Shown in pieces: positions 24,835 to 34,500 of a DNA stretch of 42,084 bases (position 1 is the stretch's first letter; each line of letters starts with the position of its first letter). Source of the stretch: Burkholderiales bacterium LSUCC0115 (lineage in GTDB: Bacteria > Pseudomonadota > Gammaproteobacteria > Burkholderiales > Burkholderiaceae_A); assembly GCA_009646425.1 (NCBI GenBank), contig WJBW01000002.1, positions 558,122 to 600,205 on the forward strand. Direction: 5' to 3'. Both the position numbers and the translations under genes were made by a program. The notes under the pieces were generated by a model. It did no database searches, was not told the DNA's origin, and saw nothing but the letters and a program-made list of their open reading frames with translations.

Positions 24835-26340
24835 ATGGCCTACAGCGACGCACCCGTGATGATTGTGGAAGACGATGCCGACCTGCGTGAGGCCTTGTGT
24901 GCCACGTTGGATCTGCAGGACGTGGAGTACCGCGCCTTTGACTCGGCTGAGTCCGCCCTGGCTGCAATCGACCAAGAGGTCTACAGCATGGTGCTCACCG
25001 ACTTTCGTCTGCCGGGCATGGACGGCATGACCCTGCTGCGCTCGGTCCACAAGAAGTTGCCCGAACTGCCCATGGTCATGATGACGGCCTTTGCGGAGGC
25101 CCAGCTCGCAGTCGAGGCCCTGAAGGCCGGCGCACGCGACTTCTTGATCAAGCCCTGCCAGCCCGAGCACCTGGTCGAGGTGATTGGCCGGTATCGGCAG
25201 GCTGGTGGCGCAGGTGTTGGCTCTGCTGGAGCCGTGGCCGGAGGCAACGGTGGCGCAGGTGTCACCGGTGGGGGCAAGAACGGCGGTCAGCTGATTGCAG
25301 AGTCCCCTGCCATTCAGACCATTCTGTCGCGATGCACGCGGGTGGCCAGCACCGACGCCACAGTGTTGCTCACCGGTGAGTCTGGTGTGGGTAAGGATGT
25401 CTTTGCCCGCGAGGTGCACAAGCGCTCACCCCGCGCAGCCAAGCCCTACGTGGCCATTAACTGCGCGGCGATTCCAGAGACCCTGCTTGAGTCCATTCTG
25501 TTCGGCTACGAGCGTGGGGCCTTTACCGGCGCGGTCAAGCAGCAAGAGGGCAAGTTCGAGCAGGCTAATGGCGGCACGATTTTCTTGGACGAGATCGGCG
25601 AGATGCCGCTGGAATTGCAGGCCAAGCTGCTGCGCGTGCTGCAAGACAAGGTGGTCGAGCGCATCGGCGCCAACAAGTCGGTTGAAATCGACCTGCGGAT
25701 TATTGCGGCCACCAACCGAGACCTACCCGCCCGTGTGGCGTCCGGTCAATTCCGAGAGGACCTGTATTACCGGCTGGCGGTCTTTCCCATTGCCATTCCG
25801 CCGCTGCGCGAGCGGGTAGAGGATCTGCTGCCCCTGGCCCGATACTTTGTCACCAAGTACGGCGCCACCATGGGCCATGCGAAGGCCAGCCTGTCACAGG
25901 CTGCTGCCGAGCGGATTGTCAGCTACAGCTGGCCAGGCAATGTGAGGGAGTTGGAGAACGCCATTCAGCGGGCCCTGCTGCTGAGCGACAGCGGGGTGAT
26001 TGGACCTGCGGAATTGGAGCTGGGAGAGATTGGGGCGGCTAGCATGCCCGCAAGTGCTCCCGCGGCCGTCGCTCCGGGAGCCGCTGCGTCGACCCAGGCT
26101 CCGGGGCTTGCTCCCCCGGCCGCATCGAACACTCCAGCCACCGCAATTGCCGAATCTGGCCCAGATCTTGCTTCTTTATCCAACAAGAATCTGGCTGAAG
26201 TAGAGCGAGACCACATTCTGAAGGTGCTTCAACAGACCGATGGCAATCGCCGTAGAGCCATTGAGATCCTGGGCATCTCGGAGCGGGCCCTGCGCTACAA
26301 GCTAAAGGAATACAAGGAACAGGGCTTCCTGTCCGAGTGA
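24835..26340 (+). CDS. fleR: Sigma-54-dependent flagellar response regulator, FleR/FlrC-like
   Basis: It activates middle flagellar genes from sigma-54 promoters. The 501-residue protein has a receiver domain (about 8-120) with Asp56 as phosphoacceptor, acidic pair Asp13/Asp14 and Lys106. The AAA+ domain has Walker A GESGVGKD (181-188), GAFTGA (228-233) which contacts sigma-54, and [11 protein letters not shown]. An Ala/Pro linker (about 400-445) leads to a Fis-type helix-turn-helix near the C-terminus ([20 protein letters not shown]). The genes it most likely acts on in this window are those behind the sigma-54 promoters of flgB, flgF and fliD. It lies 27 bases after fleS. Confidence 0.93.
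   Translation: MAYSDAPVMIVEDDADLREALCATLDLQDVEYRAFDSAESALAAIDQEVYSMVLTDFRLPGMDGMTLLRSVHKKLPELPMVMMTAFAEAQLAVEALKAGARDFLIKPCQPEHLVEVIGRYRQAGGAGVGSAGAVAGGNGGAGVTGGGKNGGQLIAESPAIQTILSRCTRVASTDATVLLTGESGVGKDVFAREVHKRSPRAAKPYVAINCAAIPETLLESILFGYERGAFTGAVKQQEGKFEQANGGTIFLDEIGEMPLELQAKLLRVLQDKVVERIGANKSVEIDLRIIAATNRDLPARVASGQFREDLYYRLAVFPIAIPPLRERVEDLLPLARYFVTKYGATMGHAKASLSQAAAERIVSYSWPGNVRELENAIQRALLLSDSGVIGPAELELGEIGAASMPASAPAAVAPGAAASTQAPGLAPPAASNTPATAIAESGPDLASLSNKNLAEVERDHILKVLQQTDGNRRRAIEILGISERALRYKLKEYKEQGFLSE
26157..26172 (+). promoter_or_regulatory. Possible intragenic sigma-54 promoter for fliE
   Basis: The sequence TGGCCCAGATCTTGCT has GG and GC at correct spacing and a good -12 half. 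It lies inside the fleR-like gene, about 190 bases upstream of the fliE start. A transcript starting near 26183 would carry fliE with a long leader. It falls in the Ala/Pro linker, so coding constraint is weak; it could be chance. Confidence 0.35.
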
Positions 26341-26362
26341 ATTTGAACTAGAGTTTGGACTT

Positions 26363-26719
26363 ATGAGCATTGACAACAACATGAACGCCGCGATGGCCCG
26401 TATGCAAGCGCTTGCCGCGCTGGCCCAGGGTCAGGCAAAACCTGCCGACGACAATCTTGCCGGTGGGGCTGCTGCTGGCGGTTCGGCGGGCAATGGCGTG
26501 GACTTTGGCCAGGTGCTCCGCCAGGCCGTCCAGGATGTCAGCGATGCTCAGAACAGTGCCCAGGCCAAGGCTCAGGCCTTCCAGATGGGCGACAAAGACA
26601 TGTCTTTGGAGGAAGTGATGGTCTCGCTGCAGAAAGCCAACCTGGCTTTCCAGGGCATGATCGCCGTGCGGAACCGCCTGGTCGAGGCCTACAAAGAAGT
26701 CACCAACCTGCAGGTTTAA
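26363..26719 (+). CDS. fliE: Flagellar hook-basal body protein FliE
   Basis: FliE joins the MS-ring to the proximal rod. The 118-residue protein ends with the family signature LEEVMVSLQKANLAFQGMIA followed by VRNRLVEAYKEVTNLQV. The start gives MSIDNNMNAAMARMQALAAL, typical of FliE. Length is normal. It stands 22 bases after the fleR-like gene. It is separated from fliF, which in many genomes follows it directly. Its stop overlaps the stop of the convergent gene by four bases. Confidence 0.96.
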   Translation: MSIDNNMNAAMARMQALAALAQGQAKPADDNLAGGAAAGGSAGNGVDFGQVLRQAVQDVSDAQNSAQAKAQAFQMGDKDMSLEEVMVSLQKANLAFQGMIAVRNRLVEAYKEVTNLQV

Positions 26720-26991
26720 GCCTCCCGAAGATCATCGGCCGTTCGGCCATCCACCTCGAAGGCCCAGGCCAGCACCTCGGCCACCGCCGCATAGAGCTCG
26801 GGCGGCACCAGGCTGTTCAGATCCAACTGCACCAGTAGCTCTACCAACTCTGGCTCAATGGCCACCGGAATGTCGTGCTCCTTGGCCCGCTGCTCAATGA
26901 CCTGGGCCATAAAGCCGGCCCCCTTGGCCACCACCCTTGGGGCAGTGGAGTTCTGGGCGTACATTAGGGCGACGGCTCGTTTGTCTTTCAT
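26716..26991 (-). CDS. FlhB C-terminal domain-like protein (FlhX/FhlB type)
   Basis: This 91-residue protein resembles the C-terminal cytoplasmic part of FlhB that remains after self-cleavage. RAVALMYAQNSTAPRVVAKG matches the segment just past the NPTH site, and VPPELYAAVAEVLAWAFE matches the FlhB C-terminus. The NPTH cleavage motif and the four transmembrane helices are missing. It therefore looks like a free FlhB-CC polypeptide. It lies 12 bases after a FliK-like gene, pairing the two partners of the export specificity switch. Family members of this kind are known near fliS in other proteobacteria. Role here is inferred. Confidence 0.85.
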   Translation of the reverse strand: MKDKRAVALMYAQNSTAPRVVAKGAGFMAQVIEQRAKEHDIPVAIEPELVELLVQLDLNSLVPPELYAAVAEVLAWAFEVDGRTADDLREA

Positions 26992-27003
26992 GATCGCAGG
27001 CCC

Positions 27004-27978
27004 CTACTCGTCCACCGCCAGCCGCACGCGCACCTCGTGCAGGCCTGCTTTTTCGAGTCGGCCATCCAGATCGCCCAAATTGTTTTTCAAGACGGTCTGG
27101 GCTTTTTTCTCGGGCATGACCAGCAGGCCCACACTGTCTTTGACCTGCAACCCCCGAATGGTCACCTGGCCCAGGGTGGGCAGCTGCGCCTCGAGAGAAA
27201 TCTGACTGCCCTTGACCAGCTGACCGCCTGGCGTGTCGGGGTCTTCGGCATAGGCGTCCTCTCGAAAGAGCCTGGCCTGCACACCAGGGATGAGTTCGCC
27301 TGCCCACAAGAGCTGGCCATGCAGCAGCAGATTCAGACCGTCTTGCATCTGTTGGCTGCCGGCTTGCGGCATTTGGCGAGACAGGTCCTCCAAGCTGGTG
27401 TCGTGGGCCAGGTCGGCATCGGAGGCGCGCAGCCGATCCAGCAGTGACTCGGGCCGGCCATTGGCCGATTTGTTCGCTAGGGCTCGCCCTGGCGCAGCGG
27501 TCTCTTTGAGGACATCCGGTGCCAGCTTATGAGCCAGCTGCGAAACCGCCAGCATGGGTGAGCTGGCCAGGGCATCGCGCAGGGCGACGAGCGCCTGCTG
27601 AGGATTTTGGGCGACGGCCTGCCCCTGTGGTAAGGGCTGCCCGTTGGGCATCGCGGGCTGGGGCCACTTCAGGGTGTGAGGGCCAGATTCTGCGCGGCCC
27701 AGCTGTGCGGCGAGCTTGAGGGTGCGGGCCAACTCTGGATCATCGATCGCCTGCTCGGGCGAGACATAGAGCTGACCGGGGTGCTGGGTGGATGGCTTGA
27801 CCGGCTGGGCCTGGTTGGGCACCTGGCCCACCGGTACGGGCACCTTCAGGATGACGCTGGGGTCCATGAACTTGGACGCCACATCGGAGAAGACCACCGG
27901 CATGACGCGCACCACGGGCTCAGTCTTGGCCCGGGTGACTGGTACTTCTAACTGCGGTAACTGCGGGGGGATCTGCAT
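27004..27978 (-). CDS. FliK-like protein (second hook-length/export switch type)
   Basis: The 324-residue protein has a Pro/Gln-rich N-terminal half. The C-terminal part resembles a FliK or flagellar hook-length control domain (LLLHGQLLWAGELIPGVQAR, then LPTLGQVTIRGLQVKDSVGL). It is distinct from the FliK at 16272-17873, which has the canonical Flg_hook domain, and may be a partner of the adjacent FlhB-like protein. AAGGAG lies five bases before the ATG. Assignment is by domain resemblance and context, without full confidence in the family name. It is co-oriented with fliS and likely shares its transcript. Confidence 0.7.
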   Translation of the reverse strand: MQIPPQLPQLEVPVTRAKTEPVVRVMPVVFSDVASKFMDPSVILKVPVPVGQVPNQAQPVKPSTQHPGQLYVSPEQAIDDPELARTLKLAAQLGRAESGPHTLKWPQPAMPNGQPLPQGQAVAQNPQQALVALRDALASSPMLAVSQLAHKLAPDVLKETAAPGRALANKSANGRPESLLDRLRASDADLAHDTSLEDLSRQMPQAGSQQMQDGLNLLLHGQLLWAGELIPGVQARLFREDAYAEDPDTPGGQLVKGSQISLEAQLPTLGQVTIRGLQVKDSVGLLVMPEKKAQTVLKNNLGDLDGRLEKAGLHEVRVRLAVDE

Positions 27979-28007
27979 GCCGTCTCCTTCCCCCTTTTAT
28001 ACGGCTA

Positions 28008-28463
28008 TTAGGTGCTGGTGTGTAGCCCTTTGAAATCTTTTGGCTCAACCGACTCCATTGGTGCCACAGCAGAGTTGCCGTGCTCACGCATGGTGTAGAT
28101 CTCGGCCCAGGCGGACTCTAGGTCTTTGAAGACCTCAATCACGCCAGACAACAGCAAGGGGTTGTTCTTGAGCCGGGCCTGCAGGATCTCGCGCAGCGAC
28201 CAGTCGTAGAGAGCCGCCAGGTTCTGGGCAATCTCGCCACCCTTCTCGTGATCCAGCGCAGCAGCCAGGCCTTTTTGAATCAGGTCCAGTGCGCGGCTGA
28301 TGTACTCGGCGTTCTCTTTGCCCTCTTCCATGGCCTTTTGGGCCATGCGCAGGTTGTCAAGCAGGCGCTTGTAGACCAGCACGATGAGTTCAACGGGCGA
28401 GGCCTCGGAGACTGCGGTCTGGGCCGCAATATTTTTGTAGGCTTTCATGGCTCTGGCATTCAT
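28008..28463 (-). CDS. fliS: Flagellin export chaperone FliS
   Basis: FliS binds flagellin in the cytoplasm and prevents early polymerisation. The 151-residue protein is helical, with ASPVELIVLVYKRLLDNLRM near the N-terminus, a FliS signature, and YISRALDLIQKGLAAALDHE. AGAGGA lies seven bases before the ATG. The C-terminal tail is slightly longer than in Salmonella (135 residues). It follows fliD by 62 bases. No FliT-like chaperone gene follows it. Confidence 0.94.
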   Translation of the reverse strand: MNARAMKAYKNIAAQTAVSEASPVELIVLVYKRLLDNLRMAQKAMEEGKENAEYISRALDLIQKGLAAALDHEKGGEIAQNLAALYDWSLREILQARLKNNPLLLSGVIEVFKDLESAWAEIYTMREHGNSAVAPMESVEPKDFKGLHTST

Positions 28464-28525
28464 GTTGGGTTCCTCTGGGTTCTAGGTTTGTTCAGTTGTC
28501 TTATGGGTATGGAAAAGGGGAGCGG

Positions 28526-31438
28526 TTAGTTCTTCTGGCTGTTGACGAGGCTGTCGATGGCCGAGGCCAAGGCGTTACTGGTGGTCTGGAGACGGAACAG
28601 CAGGGCATCGAGTGCGGCGTACTGACGGTAGTAGCGGTCCTGGATGCGTGAGAGCTTGTCCTCCCAGTCCGAGATGCGCTCCTCGAGTTGAGCCTGCTGG
28701 GCCTCGACGTCACTCAGGTGGGTCGAGATGAGGCCAGTGGTTCGCAGCGAGGCCGTAAGGAAGCTGGTGAAGTTGCTGGTGCTGCTCTCGTAGCCCAGGG
28801 TGACACCTGCGGCCAGTTTGTCTTGCAGGCCATTGCTGACCGCCGTGTTCAAGGCGCCGGTGTCCAGGTAAAGGGTGCCGTCGCGCTGAAACTCCACGCC
28901 AATGGAGCCAAAGCTAATGTTGCTGCCGTCAGCCAACCGAATGCCCTGGGAGTAGAGCCCGCGCAGACGATCCATGAACGACCGAACATTGGAGTCACCG
29001 TTTAGGACGCCACGGGAATTGGGGTCTGTTGAGGCAACGGTCTCGGTCTTGTAGAAGCTGATCAGGTCGTTGTAGGCGGTGACGAAGTCAGTGACCGCCT
29101 CGGCGGACAGGTCTTGAGCGCCGGCGGTGACGTTGATGGTGGCGTCGGTCGTGCCAGAGGCAAAGGTCGTCGAAGAGAGCGCGGTGATAGCCCCACCAGA
29201 GGGCACCGTTGGCGTATTGAGATTGAAGGTGACACCCGAGACCACATCGTCGATGGAATTGGATGAGCGCTGCAGCGCCTGCCCGTTGATGGAAACAAAG
29301 GCGTCTCGGGCTGACTGGAGCTCAATGGAGGCGTGTTCGGTCAGGGTGGCGGCAACGGTTGTTCCGGTTCCCGAGACCAACATGGTGATTCTGTCACCCG
29401 CCTTTGCTGACCCAACCACGTCAGCGATGCTGATGATGTCGTTTACGCCATCGTTAACGCTAAACGTTCCGGAGGACAGCGTGGCGCTGTAATTAACGTC
29501 ATCGGGGCCAGAAACAATCCAAGACACGCCGTCATAAGTGGCCACATAGCTACCATCCGCCGGAGCGCTGGAGACAGATTCCGCACCCCACTCCGTTATC
29601 CCAAAGTTCTCAACATTTGCGACCAAGTTGGCTGCTGCGATACCTGCAGAGCTGGTCGCAGCGACTGTTTTAGCTGCGCTAAACCCGAAAGGCTCATTTG
29701 CTGTCAAGGCGGTGAAATCAACCGCATTCCCACTTGACGTCGCAACGGCGGTCGAACCAGTGCCGTACGCAGCAGCCAGCGCCGTCGCAATATTGGTGTG
29801 AGTCGCAGCAGTCGCACCGTCTCCATCGATATCCGCTGCCAGAACGGTGTAATTAAATGGGACACCTTCAATCGTCACTGATATGACGTCACCAGCGGTA
29901 AACTGACCCTTCAACTCAAGTCGAGCGACCTGTTCCACGCCATCACTAGCAGCCGTCTCCTCATAGATGACGGCGGCGGCCGCCCCCGATGAGACAGAAA
30001 TGGTGTGCGAGACACCCCCGGTCACAGCCGAGAAGTCGATGACACCGTCTGTTGCATCCGCCTCAACATCGGCGTGCCCATCAAAAAGCGCTGCTATGTT
30101 GGTGGCAATGTTTGCGTAGGCGGTGTCGGAGTTGCCGAGAACTGCGGCACCACCAGCGCCATCTGCAGTCAGATCGTCAGACGTGACCTGGTAAATAAAG
30201 GGGTCACCATTAACCGTTATGGTGACGACGTCTCCTGCAGCGTACGTTCCGGATAACGTCACTCGATCTAATTGCTGGTCCGGAGAAGAAATGCCACCAA
30301 TTGCAATCGCGTTATCCGCACCGGTAATGGTCGAACTAATACTTAACGAGTACTGGCCCGCGCCACTTTGAATGACAGCGGCCTGCAGACTTGCTCCCAA
30401 CGAGTTGATAGAGGACGCCAAATTAGCCAGGGTGAACGTCTCGCTTACCACGCCAGTTCCCTCGGGATCCCCGTCAGCAGAAGTCTGTGAGGTTGGAGTG
30501 CCCGTCACCACAGGGGAAACGCCCTGGTCGAGCGAGGCTATGAGGCCTTTGCTTGGATCGATCGACGCAATCCGGAGATCGTCAGAGACCACCGTTGCGT
30601 AGACACCGGATAGCGTCCCTGCGGTCACGGCAGCATTGATGGCGCTTGCCACCGTTCTTGCGGAGTCTTGCGTAGTCAGGGTGAAGGATTGGGGCGTACC
30701 GTCCGACAGCGTAAAAGTGATGACATCTCCCGATGCAAAGGTCGGTGAGCTGTCGAAGGTGACATACCCCGGAGTGTCCAAGGATGCCGACACCCCCTGA
30801 ATGGCGTTGACCGAGTCGATCTGAAGTTCATCATCTGCGCTGACCGAAGCAAATACACCAGTCAGAGTGCCAGCAGTAACGGCGGCATTGATGGCGTTGG
30901 CCACCTCAGAGGCTGTGGTTTGTGTCGTCACCGAAAAGGTCTGCGCATCTTGACCATTCAGGGTCATGGTGATGCGCTCATTGCGGGTAAAGGTTGTCTT
31001 GTCGGTCAGCGTAGCGAACTGGGGCGAGTAAGTTACGGCATCATCACCCGTCCCGACCGTTAGAGAAAACTCGTCGAGGTCAATGACCTGGGACGCACTC
31101 TGGAATCCGCCCAACACTTCGGCCTCGGCCTGGGCTGTTTGGGCCACTTTGACGGCATATGTTGCCGCGGCAGCGGAATTACTTGCCGTGGCGGAGACCT
31201 TGGTCGCATCACTGGAAGTGGTGTCCCGCAGCGCGTAGATACCGGGGGTGGTCAGGGCCTTAGCAGCAGACTCCAGGGCGGAGACCTTGCTCTGAAAGAC
31301 ACCCAGGGTGCTAATAACAAGGGTCTTTTGATCAACCTGCGTTTGCAGCTTGGTGACGGGCACGCGCTCAACGTCCATGAGACCCGATACGATCTCTGGA
31401 ACGTTAATTCCTGTGCTGGTCGTGCTGGAAACCGCCAT
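28526..31438 (-). CDS. fliD: Flagellar filament cap protein FliD, enlarged with repeat modules
   Basis: FliD caps the filament and inserts flagellin subunits. At 970 residues it is about twice the usual 450-500. FliD_N spans about 1-110 (INVPEIVSGLMDVERVPVTK) and FliD_C about 705-960, ending LASAIDSLVNSQKN. The middle has two near-identical flagellin IN-type repeats (155-222, 237-304). Two copies of a longer beta-rich module follow (390-490, 504-590). One GSYVATYDGVSW module is at about 626-650, shared with a flagellin here. AGAGGG seven bases before the ATG supports the start. A consensus sigma-54 promoter lies 64 bases upstream. Extended cap domains may match the enlarged flagellins. Confidence 0.95.
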   Translation of the reverse strand: MAVSSTTSTGINVPEIVSGLMDVERVPVTKLQTQVDQKTLVISTLGVFQSKVSALESAAKALTTPGIYALRDTTSSDATKVSATASNSAAAATYAVKVAQTAQAEAEVLGGFQSASQVIDLDEFSLTVGTGDDAVTYSPQFATLTDKTTFTRNERITMTLNGQDAQTFSVTTQTTASEVANAINAAVTAGTLTGVFASVSADDELQIDSVNAIQGVSASLDTPGYVTFDSSPTFASGDVITFTLSDGTPQSFTLTTQDSARTVASAINAAVTAGTLSGVYATVVSDDLRIASIDPSKGLIASLDQGVSPVVTGTPTSQTSADGDPEGTGVVSETFTLANLASSINSLGASLQAAVIQSGAGQYSLSISSTITGADNAIAIGGISSPDQQLDRVTLSGTYAAGDVVTITVNGDPFIYQVTSDDLTADGAGGAAVLGNSDTAYANIATNIAALFDGHADVEADATDGVIDFSAVTGGVSHTISVSSGAAAAVIYEETAASDGVEQVARLELKGQFTAGDVISVTIEGVPFNYTVLAADIDGDGATAATHTNIATALAAAYGTGSTAVATSSGNAVDFTALTANEPFGFSAAKTVAATSSAGIAAANLVANVENFGITEWGAESVSSAPADGSYVATYDGVSWIVSGPDDVNYSATLSSGTFSVNDGVNDIISIADVVGSAKAGDRITMLVSGTGTTVAATLTEHASIELQSARDAFVSINGQALQRSSNSIDDVVSGVTFNLNTPTVPSGGAITALSSTTFASGTTDATINVTAGAQDLSAEAVTDFVTAYNDLISFYKTETVASTDPNSRGVLNGDSNVRSFMDRLRGLYSQGIRLADGSNISFGSIGVEFQRDGTLYLDTGALNTAVSNGLQDKLAAGVTLGYESSTSNFTSFLTASLRTTGLISTHLSDVEAQQAQLEERISDWEDKLSRIQDRYYRQYAALDALLFRLQTTSNALASAIDSLVNSQKN
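29669..30271 (-). repeat. Duplicated beta-rich module in FliD, shared with flagellins
   Basis: FliD residues about 390-490 and 504-590 each follow the pattern L-x-G-x-(F/Y)-x-A-G-D-V-(I/V), then Y-x-V, an Asp/Gly-rich turn and NIA-type helix. The same order appears in flagellins at 31527 (residues 219-326) and 38508 (466-568). The copies are diverged, so they are an old family or repeated exchange rather than a recent tandem copy. Confidence 0.7.
30527..30976 (-). repeat. Tandem IN-type repeats in FliD
   Basis: FliD residues 155-222 and 237-304 share VTTQ or LTTQ then AINAAVTAGTL-x-GV and a following IDS or IAS strand. The underlying DNA is also alike near 30615-30655 and 30865-30905. The similarity at DNA level suggests a rather recent duplication. 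The motif matches the flagellin IN repeat family found in FliD and related proteins. Confidence 0.75.
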
Positions 31439-31465
31439 TCAAAAGCCCTCTGTCGACAAACGATT

Positions 31466-31483
31466 TACGGCCCAAAAGCCGTA
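31466..31483 (-). promoter_or_regulatory. Leader hairpin at the 5' end of the fliD transcript
   Basis: TACGGC and GCCGTA pair around six bases. With a start near 31491 it covers about nucleotides 9 to 26 of the mRNA. No T-run follows, so it is not a terminator for the flagellin upstream. flgB and flgF leaders also start with a short hairpin. Confidence 0.45.
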
Positions 31484-31501
31484 TTGGTTTAATCAGACAG
31501 A

Positions 31502-31517
31502 AGCAAGAGGCGTGCCA
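31502..31517 (-). promoter_or_regulatory. Sigma-54 promoter for fliD
   Basis: On the minus strand the sequence is TGGCACGCCTCTTGCT, an exact match to the RpoN consensus TGGCACG-N4-TTGCW. Transcription should start near 31491, 53 bases before fliD. It probably drives fliD-fliS and the FliK-like and FlhB-like genes. Confidence 0.9.
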
Positions 31518-31526
31518 GCGAGAGAG

Positions 31527-34500
31527 TTAGGCCGGCTGAGCCTGCAAGAGCGAGAGAATGACCTGGGGTAGAAGGTTGGCTTGGGCGGCCATTGCTGTCG
31601 CGGCCTGTTGCCCTATTTGAATTTTCGTGAGGCGCGCCATCTCGGCACCATAGTCGGCCTCTACGAGATCAGAATTCACTTTCGTCAAACCCTGAAAGAC
31701 ATACCCATTGCTCGAGATGGCGTGCTCCAAACGGTTCTGCTGAACGCCCAAACCTGTTCGAGAACGAGACACCTCGGTGATAACGGAATCTATGGTGTTT
31801 GCAAGTCCAGCGTAAAAATCATTGCTTTCAGCAGCAGGGACCCCATCCTGAAGCAATTCAAATCTAGCGGCCAGTTGATCAAACGCGAGCTTGCTGGAAC
31901 CGGTGTTCCGACTAGCCCCATTTAACCTGAAGTCCGACAATCCAGTAATCGAATAATCGCCGCTACGTGTATTTGCCCCGACCTGGAATAGAGCATCCGA
32001 CCCCACCGACGACACTTGCAGATCTGCGGCGAGCCCAGTCAATCTGGAGAATTCGTCCGAAGCCAAATCAGTCAGGCCGGAATTCTCAAGAGACAACGAA
32101 ACTCCAAGCGCCTCAAAATCTAGTTGTCTATTTCCTGAGGCGGGAACCTTCGACAGGCTAAGCGTTTCAGAGGTCAGCACTTCCCCAGAACCCCCCAGTT
32201 TAGTCAACGTGACCGAATCCGCGGAACCGATGGTTCTAACTTGTATGTCAATGTCGTCATTGCCAGTGAGCATCGGATAGTGCAGGGTGATCTGATTCGC
32301 ACTGGCGGAGACGCGAGCAGCCACCGGGAAGTCTGGAGTTTGGGTGGCGCTGGTCGTATTCGGAAAATCGTCGTCAATCAGACCGGCCAATTTCTCAGCA
32401 ATCGAACTTGCATCATCAGTAGACTCGACCAGTGCCACATAGTCTTTACCGGCAAAAGACAAGCTGACAGTATTTCCAACCGCCAGATCGGAGTCGCTGA
32501 TGGTTACAACACGATCAGATCGGTCTCGAAAATTCGAGGAAACCGAATCCTCACGTCCACCCAGATATGAGCCATTGACATAGCGATTTGTAATGACGTT
32601 ACCAGCTGTTAGGGTGAAATAAACCTTGTCGCCGACCTGGGGGGTGCCAGCCAGGTCTAACTCAACACGGTCGTCCGCAGAGCTTCCACCCGACGGATCC
32701 AAAATCAGCCAGTTCACGCCATTTTCAGTGGTGTACTGCGCAGTCAGCACAGTGTCGCCAAACGCATTCTTAATTGAGTAATCCGAACCGTTATATTCAA
32801 GGATGTAGTCGCCTTCGTCCAAGATTCCGGCCACCGCAAATCTAACGCCCGTGGTTCCAACCCTGAGGTAGGAGGGCGTGTTGTTATCCACCGTCATCTG
32901 ATCGCCGGTGATTGGCGTCCTCAGATTCGCACTTGCAGTTGAAGCATCCAAAGTCTCTGCACGGCGAATCTCGAAGCTTTGAGTAACGCGGGCACTCGTC
33001 CCTCCCGACCCATTTTGAACTATCGATCCGTTATAAACCGCATTTACAGGGCCCCCAGTGGTTGTCCATGATGAACCGTTGTAGGAAAATCCATAGGTTC
33101 CCTCGACAAGTGGGTTCTCGGTTCCGAGACTTGTTACGTCTCCATTAAAGTCATTGTATCGACCAGACAAATAAGACTGGTAGCGTGTTTCCCATACCGG
33201 ATTCAGTGCCGTACCAATATTTGCAGTGTAGGCATAGGTGCCAACTGTTATTACGTCTCCCTCTTTGCCGCTAGACAATGATCCAACGTTTCGGCCACTG
33301 ACATATACAGTCGAGCCGGAAACAGAGGAACTGCCCCCCGTGGTGGCAACCCAAGACGAACCGTTATAGCGAAAATCCCAGTACCCTGAGGCTACAAAAT
33401 TCGTGGTGTAACTCTGAGCAGAATATGTGCCACTAACGGACCGCGAGAGAGTTGCGATCCCAGACTGTCCTGTAGCGCCTACCGAAAAGCTTATGGAGTC
33501 GCCAGACCTATAGCCTGCGGTGAGCCCAAAGTTGCTGGAAGTCAACGAGCGGTAGGGGTTGTCGATCACAGTGACCGTGGAGGCACCATCGTACGTCGCC
33601 GTGTAGGTCGTTCCACTTGGCGTCCAGTAATTGAGAGATGCGTTGTACGTCAGCACATGCGACCCACTGGAAATAGTCCCTGTCCCGCCACTAACCGCAA
33701 CCAGCTTCGTATCGTTCCAGATACCGGGTACCACCGTATCATCCGTTGTGCCCATCGCAGCGTCTGCACCGTTGGCCGCAGTTGCTGTAATCGTCCGAGA
33801 AAGTGTCCTATCCGGGTCGCCATTTTGAATTTCAAAGAAATAGCGATCGCCGTAGCGCGGTGTTCCGGTCAGCGCCACGTTCACCTGATTTCCCGTACTG
33901 GTGGTCAAGACGGAGCCGTCGAACGTACTGACACTACCAGGCAACGGATCCCGAACAACAGACCACCCAGACTCGGAATACAGAATTTCGTAAACGCCAT
34001 CATCGAGTCGGCCACCAACACCCCAGGTGGCATCGGTAATACCCTGTGCTGGGCCGACACGCGTATTTAAGTCCCCACGCACAGTCTCGGTGGCTGCAAT
34101 CGTGATTGCAGCCATTCCAAGACCTAAGCTACTAGAGAAAGTAATCTGATTGTTACTTACCGAAACAGCTGACGCTCCGGAACCAAAATTCTGCTGAATG
34201 AGCCCGCCAAGTTTGGAAGCAACCGTGTTTTTATCGTCATCCGTACCTGCGATCACTGAGAACTGTGTGGACGTCTCGGGGTTGCCAACGCTGATGGTGA
34301 AGCGCCGCCCCTCGATCACATCAAAGTCCGCGATGGAGACAACCCGATCGGCAGTCGCCGAGCCAGTGGGATCAGAAACAGTTGATGCAAGATTCTCAAT
34401 CTGGCTGGCGCTGGCTGCCTGATAGACCTGGTAGGTCATAGCCGCGTTCGTTAGCCCGGACCCACTCTCAATCGTCAGAATGGACCCCGCTCTTATCGCC

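Noticed and set aside
24820-24840. Sigma-54-like sequence on the minus strand between fleS and fleR
   Set aside because: The GG and GC are one base off the required spacing, and the transcript would be antisense to fleS.
24559-25419. Long minus-strand open frame opposite fleS and fleR
   Set aside because: It spans the junction of two well-defined plus-strand genes and has no recognisable domain or ribosome binding site; a shadow frame in GC-rich DNA.
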